Shown in pieces: positions 43,867 through 52,500 of a DNA stretch of 64,000 nucleotides. The translations under genes and the position numbers were made by a program. Source of the stretch: Hungatella sp. (GTDB lineage Bacteria > Bacillota > Clostridia > Lachnospirales > Lachnospiraceae). Under the pieces are notes generated by a model. That model was not told where the DNA came from. It saw only the letters and a list, made by a program, of their open reading frames with translations, and ran no database searches. The stretch is taken from contig WASS01000009.1 of the NCBI GenBank assembly GCA_009712635.1, positions 1-64,000 of the forward strand, given 5' to 3'. How positions within the stretch are numbered: the stretch's first letter is position 1; each line of letters opens with the position of its first letter.

Positions 43867-43883
43867 CAGGACATTATATCCTG
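43867..43883. promoter_or_regulatory. Likely autoregulatory operator
   Basis: CAGGACATTATATCCTG is a 17-bp imperfect palindrome (arms CAGGA/TCCTG) starting at the base after the -10 element and ending at the ribosome site. It could be bound by the HTH domain fused to the methyltransferase and would block transcription start. Confidence 0.55.
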
Positions 43884-43897
43884 GAGGAGGCACAAAA

Positions 43898-45064
43898 TTG
43901 ACAGCGGCACTACAAATAAAAGAAAAACGCATGAAACTCGGTCTGACACAAAAAGACTTTGCAGACGCCCTTGGTCTCGACAGGCATGGTGACAGAACAC
44001 TACGCAGATGGGAAAATGGAGAAACAACGCCGTCGCCGCTAATTCTAAAATCAATACTTAATTTTGCATCAGAGCGCCCGTATGCGGTTGAAAGTAAAAA
44101 GGCAGATTTTAGATTTATAGATTTATTCGCAGGCATCGGCGGGGTAAGAATACCCTTTCAAGAACTAGGTGGAAAGTGTGTATTTACTTCTGAGTGGGAC
44201 AAATTCTCTCAAAAAACATATCAAGTTAACTTCGGAGATTTGCCTTCGGGTGATATAACTAAGATAGAGACTAAAGATATCCCTGACTTTGATATTTTGC
44301 TTGCAGGTTTTCCTTGCCAGCCATTTTCACAAGCCGGTCTTAAAAAGGGATTTTCAGATACCAGAGGCACATTGTTTTTTGAAATCGAACGAATAATACA
44401 GGATAAGAGACCCAAAGCGTTTCTGCTTGAAAATGTCAAGCAGTTAAGAGGCCATGATAAGGGGAGAACCCTCGCGACCATTAAGCGACATATTGAGGAT
44501 CTTGGATACAGCTTTAATGCTGATGTATTAAGAGCGGCTGATTTTGGGCTACCTCAAAATCGTGAGCGTATTTTTATAGTGGGTTTTGATAAACATAGAT
44601 ATGCGATTGATGAAGAATACGAATTTCCATACCCTACTCCACCAAAAACAAAAACCAGGCTTGGTGATATTTTAGAACAGATAATTGATGAAAAATATAC
44701 AATAAGTGATAAACTTTATGAAGGTCATTTACGCCGCAAAAAAGAACATGTACTTAAAGGCAATGGTTTTGGATTTTCATTATTCAATGCTGAATCTCCA
44801 TATACAAACACTTTAAGTGCAAGATACTATAAAGACGGCAGTGAAATATTGATTGATCAGGGTGAGGGCAGAAATCCACGTAAACTCACACCGCGTGAGT
44901 GCGCAAGATTACAAGGATTTGATGATAAATTTATTATTCCGGTATCTGACACACAGTCGTATAAGCAATTTGGGAATTCTGTTGCAGTACCGGTTGTCAG
45001 AGCTGTAGCTAAAGCAATATTGCAAGAGATGGGTAAATTTAAAGAGCGTGAAGAGAATGGCTGA
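43898..45064 (+). CDS. dcm: C5-cytosine methyltransferase with N-terminal HTH domain
   Basis: The TTG at 43898 follows GGAGGAGG by 7 bases and is the probable start, giving 388 residues. Residues 5-55 form an Xre-type HTH (MKLGLTQKDFADALGLDRHG, TLRRWENGETTPSPLIL). The rest has all C5-methyltransferase motifs: FIDLFAGIGGVRI (I), GFPCQPFSQAG with catalytic Cys (IV), ENV (VI), GLPQNRERIFIVG (VIII), the RE.ARLQGF region (IX) and QFGNSVAVPV (X). It should protect the host from the neighbouring restriction genes, and the HTH likely represses its own promoter. A Vsr gene overlaps its end by 8 bases. The target is unknown; Vsr suggests a deamination-prone palindromic site. Confidence 0.92.
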   Translation: MTAALQIKEKRMKLGLTQKDFADALGLDRHGDRTLRRWENGETTPSPLILKSILNFASERPYAVESKKADFRFIDLFAGIGGVRIPFQELGGKCVFTSEWDKFSQKTYQVNFGDLPSGDITKIETKDIPDFDILLAGFPCQPFSQAGLKKGFSDTRGTLFFEIERIIQDKRPKAFLLENVKQLRGHDKGRTLATIKRHIEDLGYSFNADVLRAADFGLPQNRERIFIVGFDKHRYAIDEEYEFPYPTPPKTKTRLGDILEQIIDEKYTISDKLYEGHLRRKKEHVLKGNGFGFSLFNAESPYTNTLSARYYKDGSEILIDQGEGRNPRKLTPRECARLQGFDDKFIIPVSDTQSYKQFGNSVAVPVVRAVAKAILQEMGKFKEREENG

Positions 45065-45473
45065 TTCTCTGTCACCCGAAAAACGCAGTTGGAATATGTC
45101 AAGGATAAAAAATAAAGATACAAGCATTGAAATTAAAGTGCGACGGTTCCTATACTCAAAGGGTTTTAGATACAGAATAAATGTAAAAAATCTACCTGGA
45201 AAACCAGACATAGTTTTGAGAAAATATAAAACAGTGATTTTTATAAACGGTTGCTTTTGGCATAGGCACGAAAATTGTAAAGATGCAACAACGCCCAAGT
45301 CGAGAACAGACTTTTGGCTTGAAAAATTCAATAAGAATGTTGAAAATGATAAAAAGCATACGAATATGCTTATCAGTGACGGTTGGAACGTTATAATTTT
45401 ATGGCAATGTGAAATTGAAAAGAATTTTGAGGCAACAATGTCTCGCCTTTTACTGGAATTAACCAGGGATTAA
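45057..45473 (+). CDS. vsr: Vsr very-short-patch mismatch endonuclease
   Basis: The ATG at 45057 gives the usual N-terminus MADSLSPEKRSWNMSRIKNK; a GTG at 45048 is possible. The 138-residue protein has the conserved GKPDIVLRKYKTVIFINGCF with catalytic Asp, the zinc/His region FWHRHENC and the WNVIILWQCE end. Vsr nicks T:G mismatches that arise when 5-methylcytosine deaminates, starting repair. The 8-base overlap with the methyltransferase shows translational coupling. Confidence 0.93.
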   Translation: MADSLSPEKRSWNMSRIKNKDTSIEIKVRRFLYSKGFRYRINVKNLPGKPDIVLRKYKTVIFINGCFWHRHENCKDATTPKSRTDFWLEKFNKNVENDKKHTNMLISDGWNVIILWQCEIEKNFEATMSRLLLELTRD

Positions 45474-45489
45474 AGGAAGTAACATAACT

Positions 45490-45516
45490 CGATCGGCTTC
45501 TATTGAATGCCGATCG
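45490..45516 (+). terminator. Terminator after vsr
   Basis: CGATCGGC and GCCGATCG form a perfect 8-bp stem with an 11-base loop followed by TTCTCT. Confidence 0.65.
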
Positions 45517-45523
45517 TTCTCTA

Positions 45524-45553
45524 TTGACTTAATATTTATTTTGAAAATATAAA
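45524..45553 (+). promoter_or_regulatory. Promoter of the DUF3883 gene
   Basis: TTGACT is followed after 18 bases by TATAAA (or 17 bases by ATATAA), about 12 bases upstream of the start codon region. Confidence 0.5.
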
Positions 45554-45564
45554 GGGGAGACGAT

Positions 45565-46605
45565 ATGAAAGCTACAGGTGCATTTAATCAAGCTCTAAAA
45601 GAACATTTTGGAGCAGAATGCGGAGCATACACCGCTATAACAGCTGAAGAAATACGTAAGCAGACTTTTAATGTTAAGGCGGTAATAAGAGAGTTACTTA
45701 TATCCAAAATTGGGAAATCTGGGATTCCTTCACATGGTGCTCCTTCATCAACTATGACGTTTATGTTGGCCCCGGATCTTGTAAAAAAATTTGGTTCGTC
45801 AAAAGATATTCCTTGTAAATTTAGCAAACCAAACAGCGATGAAATGACAATCTATTTTGCAGGGCAAAGTTTTATTCGGAAATCTAGTTTGACGCCTGGT
45901 GATTACTGGTGCATTTTTTTCAAAGCAGGTGATTCTCGACCTTGGTTTGGATTTCTCAATGCTTCTGTTATGACTTTAATTCAACAAAGTTTTTCAGGTG
46001 AAGTCACCATTGAACCTGACGAATGTGTAGAAGGTATGACTAAGGAAATAGAAGCTTTGACCTATAATTATTGTGTTGAAGATTTGAAAATTATTGCGAC
46101 TGATGCACCTTCTTATGCTGAGTTGTTGTCGGAACCATCATCTAATGATAGAGTAGTTAGCAGAGTTGTATTATCTAAAGACCTGAAACGTATTTTGGAT
46201 AATAAAAAGATCAAAGGGATGCGTGGAGAAGAAATTGTTGTAAAGGTAGAGAAAGAAAAATTGCTTTCTCTTGGAAGACTGGATCTTGCAGCAAGAGTTT
46301 CATGGAAATCAAAAGATGTAGACGGCTTGGGTTATGATATAGAGTCATTTGAAACTGACCAAGATGGCAAAAATGAGCGTAAAATTTTTATTGAAGTCAA
46401 AAGCACATCAGGTAATGAATTTACTCCATTTTTTGTTAGTAGTAATGAGATAGACGTTTCTAAAGAAAAAGGCAATGATTATTTTATTTATAGAGTATAT
46501 AATCTTATGCCGGATAGTGATATAGTTAATTATTATAGAGTCTTTGGTAATATTGATGATAAATTCAAATTAATCCCACAGTCGTACATGGCTGTTACAA
46601 AATAA
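45565..46605 (+). CDS. DUF3883 protein, probable restriction-type nuclease component
   Basis: The 346-residue protein has an unknown N-terminal part (to about residue 210) with PSHGAPSSTMTFMLAPDLVK and DYWCIFFKAGDS, and a C-terminal DUF3883 domain: GMRGEEIVVKVEKEKLL, DGLGYDIESFE, KIFIEVKSTSG and VSSNEIDVSKEKGNDYFIYR. The GYDIES...EVKST pattern is a PD-(D/E)xK-type nuclease core (Asp, Glu-x-Lys). DUF3883 is frequent in defence genes. It has its own promoter and is monocistronic; it may be the cognate endonuclease of the methyltransferase or a separate defence gene. Confidence 0.75.
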   Translation: MKATGAFNQALKEHFGAECGAYTAITAEEIRKQTFNVKAVIRELLISKIGKSGIPSHGAPSSTMTFMLAPDLVKKFGSSKDIPCKFSKPNSDEMTIYFAGQSFIRKSSLTPGDYWCIFFKAGDSRPWFGFLNASVMTLIQQSFSGEVTIEPDECVEGMTKEIEALTYNYCVEDLKIIATDAPSYAELLSEPSSNDRVVSRVVLSKDLKRILDNKKIKGMRGEEIVVKVEKEKLLSLGRLDLAARVSWKSKDVDGLGYDIESFETDQDGKNERKIFIEVKSTSGNEFTPFFVSSNEIDVSKEKGNDYFIYRVYNLMPDSDIVNYYRVFGNIDDKFKLIPQSYMAVTK

Positions 46606-46653
46606 CAGATATTATTGTCTTTGATTTTTATTTGCTATTGCTGAAATTAAGAA

Positions 46654-46682
46654 TTGTTAAAGTTTAGCACATTTGATATAAT
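46654..46682 (+). promoter_or_regulatory. Promoter of the 46739 gene
   Basis: TTGTTA and a consensus TATAAT are separated by 17 bases. Confidence 0.65.
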
Positions 46683-46738
46683 ATATAAGTAAATTGCATC
46701 ACTGGATTATTTATAAATATTATTGTGAGGTTGGGCGT

Positions 46739-47200
46739 ATGAGTTCTTTTAAAGGAGTAGCATTAAAGACATTAAGTTCGGTAGAAATTGATCGTTTGGT
46801 GAGCAATCAACATGAATTTAATGGTGTAACTGCATTAAAAAGTATTTTCGGAAATGATAAACGATCATATGTTGGTGAATTCTATTATATAGAAAAAAGC
46901 GGACGTATATTAAAAAATTCTGGAGAATTGACTTGGTATGATGCCAGAGAAAATTCTATAGATAGAACTGAATACAGGTTTTATTATAGTGATAACAGGG
47001 TTGTTAATAAAGCAAATGTGGGAGACACACTGATTGTTGCTCTTTGTAATGACGATGTTGTTAAAATAATAATTGTCGAGGAGGGCACCCGGTTTATAGA
47101 TGTCCTGAAAGTTTCAATTGGTCTTTCTTCGATTGATGAAAAATATCATGTAGTTAGCAATCTTAGTTTACTAAGTGATTTAGCAAATACATTGAAATAA
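46739..47200 (+). CDS. Stand-alone domain resembling the N-terminus of EcoRII-like endonucleases
   Basis: The ATG at 46739 gives MSSFKGVALKTLSSVEID; earlier in-frame codons lack a ribosome site. The 153-residue product contains SNQHEFNGVTALKSIFG and LTWYDARENSIDRTEYRFYY, which I recall from the N-terminal domain of EcoRII-like type II restriction enzymes; the catalytic C-terminal domain is absent, because a stop and terminator follow. It may be a truncated enzyme or a separate target-recognition subunit. It has its own promoter and terminator and lies next to a Dcm/Vsr pair, which fits a CCWGG-like specificity. The family call rests on memory. Confidence 0.5.
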   Translation: MSSFKGVALKTLSSVEIDRLVSNQHEFNGVTALKSIFGNDKRSYVGEFYYIEKSGRILKNSGELTWYDARENSIDRTEYRFYYSDNRVVNKANVGDTLIVALCNDDVVKIIIVEEGTRFIDVLKVSIGLSSIDEKYHVVSNLSLLSDLANTLK

Positions 47201-47213
47201 ATGTAAATCTATG

Positions 47214-47243
47214 GCGTGAGGGTGTTGAGCTTTCACGCTTTTT
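47214..47243 (+). terminator. Terminator separating the restriction genes from the next operon
   Basis: GCGTGA pairs with TCACGC (6 bp) and is followed by five T. It marks the end of the restriction-related cluster. Confidence 0.55.
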
Positions 47244-47361
47244 GCATAACTCAGAGTATTGTTTATCAGATGAAGTGAAGTATCTGTTAAGGTGGGGGTG
47301 TTAAAAATTTCCTATTAGCGTTATTATAGGTTTACAATGATAGAAATGAGGTATCAATGAA

Positions 47362-48432
47362 ATGGAAGGGCTTAAATTATTTTGTCCTGTTGTAAAGGCA
47401 AAAATAAATATAAATTCAGGAATGCTTGATGATATAGGACAGTTTACAAAGTTTATTCTATGGGCCATTGGAAAAGGTTACAGCTCGAATGAAATTGATC
47501 AAGTAATTGAATTGGGAGAATATGTGATACTTGAAGAGATTGTTTATCTATGTAATATTGGTTTTGTTATAGATAATAATAATTCATATTCTTTGACTGA
47601 AAATGGACTTACCTATATAAAGCTGATTGATACTATAGAAAATGTAAATACATTAGGTATATCAGTTCATATTAATTGCTTTACGGGTGAAGTGCAGAAA
47701 TTCAATGAACATTATTATAATATAAATGATATCAATGGAAAAGTACAGAAATTGCCGGAAATAGTGTCGAAGCAATTTTTTTATAATAAAAATTATGCAA
47801 ATTCAAGAGAGTTCGTATTTGAGAATTACGCAGAACTCTTTCATTATTTAAATGAGATACATAAGGAGTCTATTAATATAGAATTAAAAATTGATAAAGG
47901 GACTAAATATGTTATTTATGAATTGTCTGAAGTACCAAGTGTAGAGTTTGATTATAGTAATGAGGCTATAACCGGACCCGCTTTATTATTTAAAAGGGCA
48001 ATACAGAAATTTAGTTTCAGTTATAAAGATGAGAGATTAGAAAACTACAGAAATGTTTTGCCAACATTATCTATGATGAAAAAGTTTGATAAGGAGCTTC
48101 TGTCACCAAAATCATTTGACCTGATTCTTTGGGAGAATGAGGAAAGGGAAATTAACAAGGGTAATGCAGTAATATGTGTTGATGCGTATAAGGGAGAAAT
48201 AGTTTCATCAGTAACAAACAATTATGTGAAGCAACGAATAACTACAGTCCAACTTCCTGAATATCAATATGAGCTTAGTGAAGAAATTGTTCGTGATGAA
48301 TTGGAGATTAGCAATAATCATTATATTATTTCAGAACCAACAATCGAAATAATTACAGTATTTCAATTAATTCCATTCAATTTGTTTTCTGAAAAGAAGG
48401 AGAATAAAGATGAAGAGTACAACAGCTTTTAG
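47362..48432 (+). CDS. Winged-helix-like protein, first gene of the candidate new system
   Basis: The 356-residue protein is soluble, acidic and Asn/Ile/Lys-rich like its neighbours. Residues 20-95 look like a winged helix-turn-helix (DDIGQFTKFILWAIGKG, VYLCNIGFVI, YSLTENGLTYIKLIDTIE), so it may sense DNA or act as an adaptor. The central and C-terminal parts are beta-rich with no catalytic motif I can name. The start at 47362 has GAGG about 10 bases upstream; an out-of-frame ATG 5 bases earlier opens only a short frame. Its stop overlaps the next gene by 23 bases, so the operon is tightly coupled. I do not recognise the family. Confidence 0.65.
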   Translation: MEGLKLFCPVVKAKININSGMLDDIGQFTKFILWAIGKGYSSNEIDQVIELGEYVILEEIVYLCNIGFVIDNNNSYSLTENGLTYIKLIDTIENVNTLGISVHINCFTGEVQKFNEHYYNINDINGKVQKLPEIVSKQFFYNKNYANSREFVFENYAELFHYLNEIHKESINIELKIDKGTKYVIYELSEVPSVEFDYSNEAITGPALLFKRAIQKFSFSYKDERLENYRNVLPTLSMMKKFDKELLSPKSFDLILWENEEREINKGNAVICVDAYKGEIVSSVTNNYVKQRITTVQLPEYQYELSEEIVRDELEISNNHYIISEPTIEIITVFQLIPFNLFSEKKENKDEEYNSF

Positions 48433-48982
48433 GTTCATTGGTAGGTTATCAAATGACGCTATGCGGTGTGCAACAAATAACGGTTCCGGAAATGCAGTCT
48501 GTGCATGTATAGATGCTGGAGTAGCATTAATAGATATGGCCTCAAGCACTATTTCATATTCAAGGGAATGTAAAAGAACAAGTATTCTAAAACATCAAAT
48601 ATATGAAAGTAAAGTTCTATTGGATTTGATGGTGGGGCAGCATCAAGTTATCACGGAACTTGAAATTCAAAATGCCAATCAACTACTAGTTAGAGGTCTT
48701 GAAAAATTGAAATTAGAATTATCAAAAGAATATGAAGCTGTTTGCTTGAATATAGAAAGCCAGAAGAATCATTTAATTCAAAATTTGGAGTTTGATCGAA
48801 AACAAAATCAAATTGTTGATAATGTTAGGCTCATGATTATAGATACATTAACTATATCGACGGATACCTTAGAAATTTTAAATAAAAATTTTAATAGAAA
48901 TAAAATTCAAATAGCAAGTTTAGAGGAACAAATAAGATTAGCTATGGCTCAGTATAATAAGATGATTAAATTATGTTGTTAA
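48410..48982 (+). CDS. Coiled-coil protein with small-residue hydrophobic segment
   Basis: The start at 48410 follows AAGGAG and lies inside the end of the preceding gene. The 190-residue product has a small-residue hydrophobic segment (residues 23-45, NGSGNAVCACIDAGVALIDM) and then over 120 residues of helix rich in Glu, Lys, Gln and Leu (LVRGLEKLKLELSKEYEAV). This layout, a glycine-containing hydrophobic helix followed by a coiled coil, recurs in the next two genes, so the products probably assemble together, possibly at a membrane. No known domain is recognised. Confidence 0.6.
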   Translation: MKSTTAFRFIGRLSNDAMRCATNNGSGNAVCACIDAGVALIDMASSTISYSRECKRTSILKHQIYESKVLLDLMVGQHQVITELEIQNANQLLVRGLEKLKLELSKEYEAVCLNIESQKNHLIQNLEFDRKQNQIVDNVRLMIIDTLTISTDTLEILNKNFNRNKIQIASLEEQIRLAMAQYNKMIKLCC

Positions 48983-48993
48983 AGGGGGAAGAC

Positions 48994-49587
48994 ATGGCTA
49001 AATCTATAAAAAAACCAACAACATCTTCAAAAGAAAGTACACCAAAAGATAAGACTCCAGGGAAAGATGGAGATGTATTAGGACTTGTAGGAGCGGGTAT
49101 AGATGCAGTAAATAGTGTGACAAACATAATTAAAACTATCGGAGAAGAAAGAAGAAAAACAGAAGAATTAAAACTAGAAGGTTTTAAGACAAAAATGGAA
49201 ATCAATGATAAAATAAGTCAAAGAGATAATGAGACTGCAAGAATTCTGAAGCAATATGAAGTAGACTTAAAAGAAATAGAAAAATCAGTTATAAGCATTG
49301 AAACACAATCAAGTGAAAGTATTAAGAGAATAGAACTTGAGATCGAAAAAAGTAAACAACAACATGAGTTTCGAATGAAAGGCCTGTCAATAATTGAAAA
49401 GATTGTAGATGTCGCCTTGGAACAATACAGATTTTATAAAAATGATACAGTAATTTTTAATGGAAATAATTCATATGTAGTTAACACTGAGTTATTAAAT
49501 ACTATGAATGGAACAATACAAAGATTAACTGCAACTATCGCACAGGCAAACCTAGGGGGATTTTTGACTACATACAAAGAGGAGTAA
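48994..49587 (+). CDS. Coiled-coil protein, paralogue-like partner of the previous gene
   Basis: The start at 48994 follows AAAGGGGGAA. The 197-residue product has a Lys/Ser/Pro-rich disordered start, a glycine-zipper-like segment (DVLGLVGAGIDAVNSVTNII) and a long charged coiled coil (EERRKTEELKLEGFKTKMEI). The C-terminal 60 residues are less charged and may be globular. The same order of parts is seen in the genes before and after it. A gap of 4 bases separates it from the helicase gene. Confidence 0.6.
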   Translation: MAKSIKKPTTSSKESTPKDKTPGKDGDVLGLVGAGIDAVNSVTNIIKTIGEERRKTEELKLEGFKTKMEINDKISQRDNETARILKQYEVDLKEIEKSVISIETQSSESIKRIELEIEKSKQQHEFRMKGLSIIEKIVDVALEQYRFYKNDTVIFNGNNSYVVNTELLNTMNGTIQRLTATIAQANLGGFLTTYKEE

Positions 49588-49591
49588 GGTT

Positions 49592-52500
49592 ATGATAGGA
49601 GAAATTTTCGCCATTGCAGCTGGAGTTACTATAGGTGCTGGGATTATTGGACTTATTTGTGATGAATTATCAGAAGCTGAACGAAAAAAACAAAGTGAAA
49701 TCAAATACGAATATGAACGATATGAAAGGTCTAGATATGAAGACATTAATAGAATAAATGAGTATAAAGCCCGCAGGAAGGGAGAAATGAATGACAAATA
49801 TGATGATGTGGCAGAAAGGTTATATAATGCGCATAATCAGATGTTAATTCAGAAACGGAAGGAGCTACTAGATTATTATAGGGTTAGTGTAAATGAAAGG
49901 ATTGAAGAAAAAAGCAAGTTATTAGAAGAAATAAATAGCACATTGGAACTGATCAATAAGTCAAAAACTGCTCAAAGTACCATGCTTAGAATAAATGCCT
50001 TAGAGCAGTTAATCCGTGAGCTGCAAGAAGCAAATGAAAAACTAAGAGCGTATATCGTTTACTTAAAAAAATACGAGAAAAATCTTAGGCTCTTTATTTC
50101 TACAGAATTAGATCCTCCAAAGCCATTTGAATTCATTTTGCCGTCAGAGTTTTTATATAAAGGGAAGCTTATTTTTTGGAAAAAAGCAGATATACAAGCA
50201 AATGGTAAAATTTCAATAGACAGTATTGGTGACATTAAGTATTACTTTAATGAATTTGATTTTATTAAGGAATATGATGATAATGCAACTATCCCGCTAA
50301 TGGGTGGGAAATTTAATCCTGCTACTTATGAGATTGAAGTGTCAGCAAAAAGAGGTTTATTTAAGAATATGGTAATAAACAACCCAAGGATAGGTATTAA
50401 AGCGGAAGTTATAAAATATTCTGATAGAGGTGAAATAGAGCTGGATTATAGCAATGCAATATCTTTGAAGCTACCAAAAAGAAATCTGGCAAACCCTAAG
50501 CGTACGCCTCCAATTGGTGCCCTTTTGCGTGTGTTTCCTGTAAAATGGGATTTCTCACTGTCTGGTAAATTAGTAGAAGTTAGTGAACGGGCTGCAGATA
50601 GTCTTTTAAACTATGTTTTTGAAGATATTCCCGTAGTATTTACAGAAAATAAATGGTGTGAATTTGAAGAATACTTAAACAAAAATGGTTTGTTTGAAAA
50701 TGAAAGTGAATGGAAAATTGCGCCTTTTGATGAAGTAGAAATTCCAAATATAAGTAAGGTTAAGTTTCAGCTAGGAACTGAACTTGTATTTTTAGCAAAT
50801 GTAGAAACAAAAAGCAATAGAGCATTTTTTACATACGAAAGTATCTTGGATTTAAGCTACTCAATGAAGCCAGATGATATTTTTGTTGCAATTGATTGCA
50901 CATTAAATGTTGTACTTGATACTGACATACATGAACTTGATAGTAAAACATATGAAAATATGGGTAATCTGTCTATAATGGTTTTCAGTGAATTTAAGTT
51001 ACAGCATCAAACAAAAACAAGCCAAAGTGGAATGCAATATTTTAATAAATGGTCAGAGATAACTGATAAACTAATTACTTACCTTTATAAAGGAAGAAGT
51101 ATAGAAGTTAATATTGAAAGAATTGAAATAGAAGAATATAGCCATAGAAAAATAGATGATATTGCTTACCGGGTTTATTTTACTAATCCGGAAATGATAT
51201 CAGGTTATATTGATAAAGTATATGCACAAGCCTTTAAGTCGAGTGGTTTTGAATTTTTTATTGAAATTAGTCTTGGCGAGTATGCATTTGTAGAAATTAA
51301 TCCTGATTGTGAATTTATGCGCGTCTATGGAAAAGGAGTAGATGGTTTTTTCCTTAATCCCCAAAAAAGTATACGTATTTACAACAAAAATTTTTGCTAT
51401 TCTGAATATCAGCAAAGTGCAGCGCTACATTTATTTAGAGTTGGGAAATTGGCAAATCCTTACTTACAAATCTGTGCATTAGATAGCAAAAACATAGTTG
51501 AAAAAATTCAGCCATTTAAAATTATAAATTACTTTAACGATAGGCTGCCAGAAGATGTATCGCAAAAAGATGCTGTAGAAAAGGTGCTTTCAGAAAAAAA
51601 TATCTTCATGATTCAGGGACCACCTGGGACTGGGAAAACTACTGTAATAAGAGAAATAATTATGCAGTATATATCCCAAAATGAGTTCAGCAATATATTG
51701 GTTGTATCTCAAGCAAATGTAGCAGTAGATAATGTTTTAAAAGGATTTGTAGATAAAATCCCAGGAAAACTTATACGTTGTGGACAAGTAGATAGAATTG
51801 ATGAGGATATCATACATATAAGTTTTGAAAGTAAATATCAAAGCTATATTAAAAAAATCATGCTTAAGAAGCAAGAAGATTGTGATCAGACTATTTTGAA
51901 TCAATGGTTGAAAATTGTTGATTCAGAGAATGGTTATAACCCGGATATAGGTGAACTAATAATGAAAGGGCATAGAATTGTTGGGGCAACCTGTGTTGGA
52001 TTAGCAAAAAAAAGAATTGGACTTGATAGAATGGGTTTTGATTTAGTGATAATTGATGAAGCCGGAAAGGCATTACCAGCGGAAATACTTATACCATATG
52101 TGAAAGCTAAAAAAGTTGTTTTAATCGGAGACCATAATCAGCTACCACCTACTGTAAATACGGCACTTTTTGATGAGAGTAAAATAGAAATTGATGATCG
52201 TGATATATATGAAGATCAACTTTTTAATGAAAGCTTCTTTTACAGAATGTTTGAAAATGCGCCTGAGACAAATAAATGCATGCTTTCCACCCAGTATAGA
52301 ATGCCTGCGGTTATTGGAAGTTTGGTAAGTAAACTGTTTTATAATGGTGAAATTATCAATGGAACTATAACTGAAAGTAAAAAATCATACTATTTTGAAT
52401 CAAATTTAAACTTAATTGATATGTCAAATGATAAAGAATATAAGGAAGATATTTATAATTCGGTTTCAGTAATTAATGTAAGAGAGGCTGAATTTGTTTG

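Noticed and set aside
47362-48432. PD-(D/E)xK nuclease in the first gene of the candidate system
   Set aside because: The segment SFDLILWENEE...ICVDAYKGE has acid and Lys residues but not the required spacing (D-x-x-K instead of D/E-x-K).
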